DNA from: a virus
Direction: 5' to 3' (one strand)
IMG/VR virus record: IMGVR_UViG_3300006923_000014
Span: 1 to 64,000 of that record
DNA length: 64,000 nucleotides
Shown piece after piece: positions 6,690-12,398 of this stretch. How positions within the stretch are numbered: the stretch's first letter is position 1; the number at the start of each line of letters is the position of its first letter. Made by a program: the position numbers and the translations under genes. Under the pieces are notes generated by a model. That model was given only the letters and a program-made list of their open reading frames with translations. It was not told where the DNA came from and did no database searches.

Positions 6690-6968
6690 ATGACTATAGT
6701 TTATGTCATTCTTCTCTCTTTTCTCCTGGGCACTTGCTTTACAACTTTATTTGGAGTAAGGCAAGAATCTCTTATCATCATTCCTATTATCTTTATAGGC
6801 TTGTTTCTTGTTCTTTCTGTGTCAGGACATATGAAAAGTATTAAAAATAATAATCATTGTACTCTTCTTTGTGAAGATATCAATGCAGAGATGAAAGCAA
6901 AAGAATGCTGGATTCCTCTATATGGTGAAGACCAGAAGGGATGGGAGAAGTGCTCGTTTGGTAGATAA
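6690..6968 (+). CDS. Two-helix membrane protein (92 aa)
   Basis: Hydrophobic segments at about residues 3-20 and 28-46, then a cytosolic or periplasmic tail with three Cys and conserved-looking Trp residues. AGGAG precedes the start. Not recognised. Confidence 0.65.
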   Translation: MTIVYVILLSFLLGTCFTTLFGVRQESLIIIPIIFIGLFLVLSVSGHMKSIKNNNHCTLLCEDINAEMKAKECWIPLYGEDQKGWEKCSFGR

Positions 6969-7081
6969 TGAAAACCTTAATAGAAAGAATAGAGCAGTTT
7001 AGTACACCAGGCACAACTATTATTAGCCCCTGTGGTGGAATCGGTTTACACAGAAAACTCAAAATTTTCCGTCCGTTATAA
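6968..7081 (+). CDS. Possible 37-aa protein running into tRNA-Leu
   Basis: The ATG overlaps the previous stop (TAATG). The frame ends inside the tRNA-Leu gene at 7079-7081, the same arrangement seen for the gene before tRNA-Thr. The first 20 residues are protein-like; the rest is tRNA sequence. Weak evidence. Confidence 0.3.
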   Translation: MKTLIERIEQFSTPGTTIISPCGGIGLHRKLKIFRPL

Positions 7082-7115
7082 GGACATGCACGTTCAAGTC
7101 GTGTCAGGGGTACCA
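7026..7115 (+). tRNA. tRNA-Leu (CAA)
   Basis: Acceptor GCCCCTG/CAGGGGT (G-U at the first pair), Leu-type D-arm, anticodon stem GAAAA/TTTTC with loop CTCAAAA (anticodon CAA), variable arm GTCC/GGAC with loop GTTATAA, T-arm GCACG/CGTGT with loop TTCAAGT, discriminator A and encoded CCA. Confidence 0.93.
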
Positions 7116-7315
7116 TAACCATCTGCCCACAGGTTGTATCAGGACAATGTTACCATTATGCCACATACGTCTCAGACAAAGGTAAAGCCTTTTCTCTCAG
7201 ACTGAAACTTAAGAAGTATCAATTACTAGATTGCAAGCGATGGTGAAAGAGCTGAATGGAATAAGCTCAGAACAAGGTGATTATCCTACTCCTTGTACAT
7301 TTTACAGGTTTATAT
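7116..7315 (+). other. Intergenic stretch, no gene assigned
   Basis: About 200 bases between tRNA-Leu and the next gene. One frame is open for about 45 codons but has no start codon or ribosome-binding site. No strong hairpin is seen. Nothing supported here. Confidence 0.4.
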
Positions 7316-7648
7316 ATGACATTAGAAGAATTCCGAAATGCTCTTCGACATGGCCACCTTTCGCCTAGAAGCTACGGATTCTCCCGCTTCATAGGTAATA
7401 CCCCTTATACCTTTACTTTAAGTCAGCAATATTTCATAAGTCAACAATTCACTTGCTATATCAAAAAAGATGATACTGAAGAAATCCTTACTCTAGAGGC
7501 TCTAGATACCTATGAAAATGCTGTACAGTTTATGTATAAGATTTATCAAGAGTTAGAATATAAGGAATTAATGATTTCATCATCCTCTTACAATAAGGAA
7601 AACAATGACTCCAATCCAAGCACTTCAGAAAATTATTACGATTCTTGA
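7316..7648 (+). CDS. Hypothetical protein (110 aa)
   Basis: I use the ATG at 7316 rather than an upstream GTG, because the extra residues look like leader sequence and ACAGG lies upstream. A soluble protein with a Ser/Asn-rich tail overlapping the next gene by 44 bases. Its region YELEYKELMIS resembles the EYK..M helix that ends the two small-protein families of this window. Confidence 0.65.
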   Translation: MTLEEFRNALRHGHLSPRSYGFSRFIGNTPYTFTLSQQYFISQQFTCYIKKDDTEEILTLEALDTYENAVQFMYKIYQELEYKELMISSSSYNKENNDSNPSTSENYYDS

Positions 7649-7868
7649 AGAACACCCTACTAACGGCCCTAATGGACAAAGACCTCTCTTCTACGGAGAA
7701 GAAGGGTATGATGCTAGAGCAAGGTATGCTTACCTTGAAGCCAAGGATGCTGTTGTTTCCTATAAGCCAGAAGATGATTATAATCAAAAGGCACTTCATT
7801 TTATTCTCAATGATTCTGAACTTAGAGAAAAACTTCTCTCAAAGATGAGGGAAGCAAACCTTATCTAA
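7605..7868 (+). CDS. Hypothetical protein (87 aa)
   Basis: ATG preceded by AAGGAAAACA. A mainly helical soluble protein; the middle segment PLFYGEEGYDARARYAYLEAK is followed by a charged C-terminal helix. Not recognised. Confidence 0.7.
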   Translation: MTPIQALQKIITILEEHPTNGPNGQRPLFYGEEGYDARARYAYLEAKDAVVSYKPEDDYNQKALHFILNDSELREKLLSKMREANLI

Positions 7869-7881
7869 CTAGGAATTAATC

Positions 7882-8259
7882 ATGCAAGAACTCAAGGGTA
7901 ACATGTGGGACCATCTTGGTACTGCTAATGCTATTTGTATTACCACTAATGGATTCGTTAAGCGTAATGGCCAGTGTGTTATAGGTAAGGGATGCGCTCT
8001 CCAAGCGAAGAAGATGTGGCCTAGTATTCCCACTCTTCTGGGAGATACCATTGCCAAGCGAGGTAATCTCCCTGCCTGTCTTCTTCGATCCAAGGGTACC
8101 TGGGTAGTCTCATTTCCTGTCAAGAGCGAGTGCAAAGTTACTCAACACGAGACAGGACCTGTTCTTAAGCTCGTGGTGATGGATACTGAAGTAGATGGTC
8201 TTGCCACCTGTTCTCTAGGGCAGGCCAGTATTATCGACATTGAGATTGTCAGAGAATAA
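7882..8259 (+). CDS. Macro-domain-like protein
   Basis: The N-terminal 75 residues match phage and bacterial macro domains, which bind ADP-ribose or its derivatives: GNMWDHLGTANAICITTNG, then GKGCALQAKK and a VSFPVK strand. The C-terminal third diverges and the usual ...PRPGCG.GG loop is missing; the protein is 125 residues against about 150 for typical members. It may bind rather than hydrolyse ADP-ribose, or may act on a related signal nucleotide. Overlaps the next gene by 1 base. Possible counter-defence or NAD-metabolism role, inferred. Confidence 0.75.
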   Translation: MQELKGNMWDHLGTANAICITTNGFVKRNGQCVIGKGCALQAKKMWPSIPTLLGDTIAKRGNLPACLLRSKGTWVVSFPVKSECKVTQHETGPVLKLVVMDTEVDGLATCSLGQASIIDIEIVRE

Positions 8260-8498
8260 TGGTTTTCTCTCTGTGCATTAGGAAACAAGATACAAAACCT
8301 GTTTTTGTCTCATTCTTTACTAATCAAGAATTAGAAATTTTGTTTCCTTTAGTTCAAAAGATATATGGGGATGTTATCCCAAAATGTACAGAAACGACTG
8401 AAGAATGGATTTTCCCAGCATCAGATGAAGTTAAAATAGAAGCGATACAAGATGCTATCCAAAAAGCTGTAAAAGCTACATGGGATAAACACCAATAA
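8259..8498 (+). CDS. Hypothetical protein (79 aa)
   Basis: Overlaps the macro gene stop by 1 base (TAATG), so it is co-translated. A soluble alpha/beta mini-protein ending in a charged helix (IQDAIQKAVKATW). Not recognised; context suggests a partner of the macro protein. Confidence 0.65.
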   Translation: MVFSLCIRKQDTKPVFVSFFTNQELEILFPLVQKIYGDVIPKCTETTEEWIFPASDEVKIEAIQDAIQKAVKATWDKHQ

Positions 8499-8760
8499 TT
8501 TGCCGGGTCTGGTACCCTGGAAAAGTCCTTACAAATGAGGTCAAAAGGACAATGTAAGCTGCAGTGGCCTTATACTTACACAATATACATTGCAGATCAT
8601 GGCGAAATGGCATACGCAAGCGTGGTCTAAGCCTACATGAATAGGGATTAACTCGTAAGACTAATCTTTCAGACTCATGGCGAAAACTGCTGCTCTTGTT
8701 TAGTCTGACAAGCAAAGAGCGTGAAGGTTCGAGTCCTTCTTTTCTCCAATGTATTCTAAA
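8499..8760 (+). ncRNA. Structured RNA region with terminal T-arm and CCA
   Basis: No gene. The segment ends with a canonical T-arm (GAAGG, TTCGAGT, CCTTC, 8723-8739) and CCA at 8746-8748. Upstream are two copies of a Leu-type D-arm start (ATGGCGAAA, about 8601 and 8678), TGTAAG/CTTACA, GTCCTT/AAGGAC and CTTGT/ACAAG. A single cloverleaf cannot be drawn, because the expected acceptor 5' strand is not in place. It may be two decayed tRNA-Leu genes or a tRNA-like RNA. Confidence 0.35.
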
Positions 8761-8765
8761 AACAT

Positions 8766-8791
8766 AAAGCCAGGTCTTCGGGCCTGGCTTT
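8766..8791 (+). terminator. Terminator hairpin
   Basis: AAAGCCAGG pairs with CCTGGCTTT around a TTCG-containing loop. It closes the macro-gene and RNA transcription unit before the SLOG gene. Confidence 0.7.
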
Positions 8792-8830
8792 AACTATGCC
8801 TTGTCTATAGTTAGAAAAAGAACATAAGTA

Positions 8831-8836
8831 TATAAT
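8831..8836 (+). promoter_or_regulatory. Possible -10 element
   Basis: A consensus TATAAT sits after a terminator and 67 bases before the next gene, a sensible promoter position. No convincing -35 at standard spacing was found. Confidence 0.3.
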
Positions 8837-8902
8837 CTCTTAAAAAATATGAAAGTTAATAAAAAAGTATATGAAATTCAAGGGTAATCAAAGGAGTACC
8901 TT

Positions 8903-9469
8903 ATGCGCATTTCTATTATTGGAACAGCAGGTAGACGAGAAGATTACGATAAGCTAAGTAAAAAGCTTTATATTAATGCTGTGGCTCGACTTAGAGCAGA
9001 GCTTCTTCCTTATCAGGAGGAAGAGTTGATTGGAGTAAGTGGTGGCGCCGCATGGGCTGACCATATGGCGATTTCCCTCTTTCTTCTTGGTGTGTTCTCT
9101 TCTCTTGAACTACACCTCCCTGCCTCTTGGGACCAGCAAAAGAAGCAATTCATTGAAAACAAGACTGATTGGCGCTCCTCAGGAAACATTTCTAACTATT
9201 ACCATCGTCAGTTTAGTAAGAAGATGGGGAAGAATACTCTCTTGACTCTTAATAGTCTTCAAGGAAACGACAAGGTGGTTTTCTTTACAGGTGGTGGTTT
9301 CAAGCAGAGGAACACCACAGTAGCAGAAGCATCAGACAGGATGTTTGCTCTTACCTTCTGCAATCATCCTTGGCCTAAGGTCGGGAGCGGCACGGCAGAT
9401 ACTTGGAAGAAAGCCTCTCATCTTCGAGTAGGGGAAGAGAAGATTCATATTAACCTGTGGGATCTCTAA
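8903..9469 (+). CDS. SLOG/LOG-like Rossmann protein
   Basis: The 188-residue protein starts with a beta strand and GTAGR loop (IIGTAGRR), followed by GVSGGAAWADHMAI, a pattern of the SLOG superfamily (YspA/DprA-like proteins that bind nucleotides or nucleotide-derived ligands). A later FKQRNTTVAEASD fits the ligand-pocket helix. AGGAG precedes the start, and the gene follows a terminator, so it probably has its own promoter. In host defence systems SLOG domains sense ADP-ribose-type signals; a phage copy could sequester them. That role is inferred. Confidence 0.7.
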   Translation: MRISIIGTAGRREDYDKLSKKLYINAVARLRAELLPYQEEELIGVSGGAAWADHMAISLFLLGVFSSLELHLPASWDQQKKQFIENKTDWRSSGNISNYYHRQFSKKMGKNTLLTLNSLQGNDKVVFFTGGGFKQRNTTVAEASDRMFALTFCNHPWPKVGSGTADTWKKASHLRVGEEKIHINLWDL

Positions 9470-9519
9470 TGATTTAAGAGAAATGCCGCCGAATAGACAG
9501 AAACAAGGAAAAGAAATGT

Positions 9520-9855
9520 ATGTGGTCTGAGTATGATTATTACATTAGCCTAAAAGACTACAACCCAAAGAGAATAAAAAGAGTATCGGTGTGGTCTTCA
9601 GCTGGTTTGCATAAATATGTTTTTCAAGACAAAGGAACACACTATATAGAGTGGCTTGATGACAGAAATAGAATAATTCCAATTCTATTGACATGTAATG
9701 AACAAGCTCTCCTGCACTCTTATGATAAGCCTGCCTACATCGGTTGGAAAAGACAAAACAATATATGTGTTATGCATTATTTAAATGGTCACTTTTGTAC
9801 ACTTGAAACATGGGCACAAAAAGTTTATAAAAACCTTATGGTTTCAAATGTGTGA
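9520..9855 (+). CDS. FQGPG-family small protein, member 3
   Basis: Blocks: VFQDKGTHYI (a diverged FQGPG.Y), LLHSYDKPAY, HYLNGHFCTLETW and VYKNLM. The N-terminal SEYDYYISLKDYNP is closely repeated in member 5 (EFDYYVSLYDYNP), showing recent duplication within this cluster. AAGGAA precedes the start. Overlaps member 4 by 8 bases. Confidence 0.8.
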   Translation: MWSEYDYYISLKDYNPKRIKRVSVWSSAGLHKYVFQDKGTHYIEWLDDRNRIIPILLTCNEQALLHSYDKPAYIGWKRQNNICVMHYLNGHFCTLETWAQKVYKNLMVSNV

Positions 9856-10222
9856 ACTAGTATGTGAAGACTTTTTCGGATGGAAAGTCTATAGCCTTGA
9901 CTACGATCCTAGTAACGGCGGCTTATTCCCCAAAGGAAAAGCTCTATATATTATAGATGCCTATCCTTATGAAAAGATAGATCGGCGAGGGCGGCGGCGA
10001 GGCTCTTGTGAGAGCTCACATCCCCACCATGGATGGATACCTGATTTAGTCTTAACAGACAGTCATGGATATATGCATTCTGATTTTTGCCCAGCACATG
10101 TTGAACTTTATGTTGATTCAACAAAAAATAGTAGTGACCATTATATTCATGGCGAATATCTATTCAAAAAAGACTTTGAACTTACTGTTCATTATAAAAA
10201 GATAATGCTTGGAGAAGAATGA
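9848..10222 (+). CDS. FQGPG-family small protein, member 4
   Basis: I start at ATG 9848, which overlaps the previous gene's end. The FQGPG block is degraded (KGKALYII), while GYMHSDFCPAHVE, YIHGEYLFKKDFE and KKIMLGEE match well. An Arg-rich insertion (residues about 43-50) is unusual. 124 residues, overlapping member 5 by 4 bases (ATGA). Confidence 0.75.
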   Translation: MCELVCEDFFGWKVYSLDYDPSNGGLFPKGKALYIIDAYPYEKIDRRGRRRGSCESSHPHHGWIPDLVLTDSHGYMHSDFCPAHVELYVDSTKNSSDHYIHGEYLFKKDFELTVHYKKIMLGEE

Positions 10223-10590
10223 AACAAAAGCTTTTTCAAGAATTTGACTATTACGTTTCTTTATATGATTATAATCCTGGCTTTCAACCATATCAAGCAC
10301 TTTATGTTGATGGTTCTATTGAAAAGGAAATATTTCAAGGCGCAGGACGTTATCTTATTGAATATAAAACAGCAAAAGAAGAGATTCTTCTTCTTTTGCT
10401 TATTGTCTCTTTTAATAGACAACTTCACTCTTATGAAGAACCTGCTTATCAGGGTTTTAATAAATACAAAAAACCCTCTATAACAAGTCACCATTATATT
10501 AATGGACAACTATACCGAAAGAAAAAATGGTTTGAAGAAATAGAATATAGAAAGATAATGCTGGGTGAAGAATGCCTGAAAAATATGTAA
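10219..10590 (+). CDS. FQGPG-family small protein, member 5
   Basis: A near-archetypal member: EIFQGAGRYLI, QLHSYEEPAY, HHYINGQLYRKKKW and EYRKIMLGEE. 123 residues. The C-terminal codons overlap the next gene by 19 bases. Adjacent members 3-6 form one coupled array. Confidence 0.82.
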   Translation: MKQKLFQEFDYYVSLYDYNPGFQPYQALYVDGSIEKEIFQGAGRYLIEYKTAKEEILLLLLIVSFNRQLHSYEEPAYQGFNKYKKPSITSHHYINGQLYRKKKWFEEIEYRKIMLGEECLKNM

Positions 10591-10844
10591 ATGTTCTTAT
10601 TGGTATATCCAAAAAAGAAATCAAACCTAATCTGAAGAAATACAATCCAGATGATTGGGAGATTCCTCCTCAAATATGGTTTGAAGACAATTGGAATGAT
10701 CCACTAGCTTTGGATGATTTAGATTTAGCTACCTATGAAACATATGGAGCTGCTACATTAGCTCTCTTTGATATTCCAGATGAAGCTATTATTAGAAAGG
10801 CCGTATCTTGTCCTGTTCATTACTTTGAAGAAAGAATACATTAA
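10572..10844 (+). CDS. Hypothetical acidic protein (90 aa)
   Basis: Lies between two FQGPG genes with tight coupling (19-base overlap upstream, adjacent ATG downstream). Acidic, Trp-rich central region (DDWEIPPQIWFEDNW). It lacks the family blocks. Not recognised. Confidence 0.65.
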   Translation: MPEKYVNVLIGISKKEIKPNLKKYNPDDWEIPPQIWFEDNWNDPLALDDLDLATYETYGAATLALFDIPDEAIIRKAVSCPVHYFEERIH

Positions 10845-11165
10845 ATGATTTATCAACTCCCTGATGGGAAATGTTGGCAAAGAACTTGGCCTTTTCTTTT
10901 GGAATCAAAATATTTTAAAGGACCAGGGATATATATTAATAAAACAAGCTTAATTCGAGAAGTTCTGACCATTGATAAAGACGGTTATTTAAAATATTTA
11001 ATAAGTATTCAAGGTTCGGCAAAAAAAAGACTTCTTAAACGCAAATTCTATTTAACATACAAAGAAAATCCTCATCTTTGTGAAGATGAAATTGATTATC
11101 AATCACTCACTGAGTATTACTATAAACGCGACTACAAACGACTTATTTTAGGATTAGATAAATGA
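10845..11165 (+). CDS. FQGPG-family small protein, member 6
   Basis: YFKGPGIYI and the C-terminal YKRLILG match; the central LHS..PA block is degenerate (YLKYLISIQG). 106 residues, ending with a 4-base overlap with the next small gene. Shows that the FQGPG block and C-terminal helix are the best-conserved parts. Confidence 0.75.
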   Translation: MIYQLPDGKCWQRTWPFLLESKYFKGPGIYINKTSLIREVLTIDKDGYLKYLISIQGSAKKRLLKRKFYLTYKENPHLCEDEIDYQSLTEYYYKRDYKRLILGLDK

Positions 11166-11305
11166 AGCGTATTCAAGTACAAAAGTCTTTGGCACAAACT
11201 CAATTCAAGAACCTTCCTCAATGGATTCAAACACCATTTGGATCCATTCATATCAATAAGATTCTTACTTCTTATGTAAGAAAGCTTATTCCCGCTAACA
11301 GTTAA
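11162..11305 (+). CDS. Small basic protein (47 aa)
   Basis: ATG overlapping the previous stop by 4 bases. A 47-residue, Lys/Gln-rich product without cysteine. Coupling to member 6 supports expression. Not recognised. Confidence 0.55.
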   Translation: MKRIQVQKSLAQTQFKNLPQWIQTPFGSIHINKILTSYVRKLIPANS

Positions 11306-11321
11306 ACAAATAGGAAAAACA

Positions 11322-11402
11322 ATGAAGAACATGTTTTTTGCAACGTGCTGCGCAGTAGCACCCTTTGCTCTTGTCGTCATCCCTCTCTTCTTCCTTTTCT
11401 AA
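11322..11402 (+). CDS. 26-aa membrane peptide
   Basis: TAGGAAAAACA precedes the ATG, and the stop overlaps the next ATG (TAATG). The product is almost entirely one hydrophobic helix. It sits directly before a site-2-protease-like gene, so it could be a regulator or partner of that protease; this is inference from position. Confidence 0.5.
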   Translation: MKNMFFATCCAVAPFALVVIPLFFLF

Positions 11403-11887
11403 TGGAATACACTCTAGTTGTATTAGCCATTCTTTTAGTCTATTGGCCAATTTCATACATGGGAATTTTATTCCATGAGCTTGGACATTACTACATGGCA
11501 AGTAAGCTAGATATTGAAGTAGAGGTAATCGAAATAGGAATGGGTCCTGTTCTTTTAGAATGGGGTCTATTCGCTTTTAAATTATTTCCCTTTGCTGGCT
11601 TGATGAAACCAAAAGAAGTCAAGTGGGCTTTCAAAGACCCATCTAAAGGAATTCTTGTCTTTTTGGCAGGTCCTGCTCTTGGAGCTATTCCATGGGTAAT
11701 TCTATCTGCAATAACATCTAATCCAATTTTACTGCTTATTGCAACTATTGAAATACTTGGAAACTTACTTAACCTCTTTCCATGGCCTGGGTCTGATGGT
11801 TTCGGTTTTATTGTTTCTATAATATGTTTCTTTATTCCCAAAAAAACTAGAGACTTAGCTTTAAAAAGAATTAAACAAAATGACTAA
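11402..11887 (+). CDS. M50-type (site-2 protease-like) membrane metalloprotease
   Basis: A 161-residue integral membrane protein with the zinc motif HELGH (residues 25-29) in the first helix region and the second motif N..NLFP....DG (residues 121-133). These give the two His, the Glu and the Asp of the active site. The length is only the catalytic core, without PDZ or CBS domains. It should cleave transmembrane substrates. The upstream open frame is a different frame; ATG 11402 overlaps the small peptide's stop. A phage S2P could cut host anti-sigma factors or membrane signals, an inference. Confidence 0.8.
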   Translation: MEYTLVVLAILLVYWPISYMGILFHELGHYYMASKLDIEVEVIEIGMGPVLLEWGLFAFKLFPFAGLMKPKEVKWAFKDPSKGILVFLAGPALGAIPWVILSAITSNPILLLIATIEILGNLLNLFPWPGSDGFGFIVSIICFFIPKKTRDLALKRIKQND

Positions 11888-12044
11888 AAAAGAAATACAA
11901 GAAATTATTGAGGAATATTTAAAAGAAAATCTTGAAATAGAAATCGAAACGTGGGGCCTTCATCTTGAAGTTAAGTTAATGTTGAATTCTAATGTAATAA
12001 GATTAATAAGTTCTTCAAAAATAGAATTAAAAGAATTAGAGTAA
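11880..12044 (+). CDS. Small charged protein (54 aa)
   Basis: Overlaps the protease gene by 8 bases. The 54-residue product is strongly helical, Lys/Glu-rich, and ends just before tRNA-Thr. Not recognised. Confidence 0.6.
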   Translation: MTKKEIQEIIEEYLKENLEIEIETWGLHLEVKLMLNSNVIRLISSSKIELKELE

Positions 12045-12049
12045 TTTAT

Positions 12050-12123
12050 GCCTTTGTAGCTGAGTGATTTAGCAAGGTCCTTGTAAGACTTAGACGTCGG
12101 TTTGATTCCGTCCAGAGGCTCCA
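12050..12123 (+). tRNA. tRNA-Thr (UGU)
   Basis: Acceptor GCCTTTG/CAGAGGC with one G-U pair, anticodon stem AGGTC/GACTT with loop CTTGTAA (anticodon UGU), T-arm GTCGG/CCGTC (one mismatch) with loop TTTGATT, discriminator T, encoded CCA. The second Thr tRNA of the window. Confidence 0.88.
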
Positions 12124-12126
12124 TAT

Positions 12127-12204
12127 ACGGATATAGCGCAGTCTGGCTAGCGCACCTGCTTTGGGAGCAGGGGGTCGTAGGTTCAAATCCTACTATCCGT
12201 ACCA
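12127..12204 (+). tRNA. tRNA-Pro (UGG)
   Basis: Acceptor ACGGATA/TATCCGT, D-arm GCGC/GCGC, anticodon arm CCTGC/GCAGG with loop TTTGGGA (anticodon UGG), T-arm GTAGG/CCTAC with loop TTCAAAT, discriminator A, encoded CCA. Three bases downstream of tRNA-Thr. Confidence 0.95.
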
Positions 12205-12206
12205 TT

Positions 12207-12295
12207 AAAGACAGGCTATAGATAATCTTCCTTCTAAGCACTTTGTGCATTTGACTTTTAATCAAAACTATTAGATTGTCTGCTTTCCTGTCTTT
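12207..12295 (+). ncRNA. Tandem RNA motif, copy 1
   Basis: Closing stem AAAGACAGG/CCTGTCTTT (9 bp), then CTATA, inner stem GATAATCT/AGATTGTC, and conserved TCCTTCTA and GCTTT joining strands. The inner loop contains GCAC/GTGC and a 17-base arm like a tRNA-Lys(UUU) anticodon arm (12250-12266). Copy 2 at 12306 keeps the same joining strands with different stem sequences, so the fold is conserved by compensation. Confidence 0.5.
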
Positions 12296-12305
12296 TCCCT
12301 TTTGG

Positions 12306-12373
12306 GGTAGGCTATTAAAGATCTTCCTTCTATTTTATTTACAATGCAAAATCAGATCTTTGGCTTTCCTACC
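12306..12373 (+). ncRNA. Tandem RNA motif, copy 2
   Basis: Closing stem GGTAGG/CCTACC, CTATT joining strand, inner stem AAAGATC/GATCTTT, then TTCCTTCTA and GGCTTT as in copy 1. It ends 17 bases before the ribosome-binding site of the 688-residue TerD-like gene, so the pair may act as a cis-regulatory (riboswitch-like) element for that gene. Confidence 0.5.
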
Positions 12374-12398
12374 TCATCCTTTTTAATCAGGAGATATT

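Noticed and set aside
7116-7275. Open frame of about 45 codons after tRNA-Leu
   Set aside because: No start codon or ribosome-binding site, and the sequence resembles no neighbour; likely non-coding.
8600-8660. tRNA-Leu with anticodon CTA (amber suppressor)
   Set aside because: Reading CTA needs a poor anticodon stem; no T-arm or acceptor pairs with it. UAA is equally possible, so no tRNA was assigned.
9484-9531. 15-residue frame before the member 3 gene
   Set aside because: Too short, and the start of the larger family gene immediately follows with a better ribosome-binding site.
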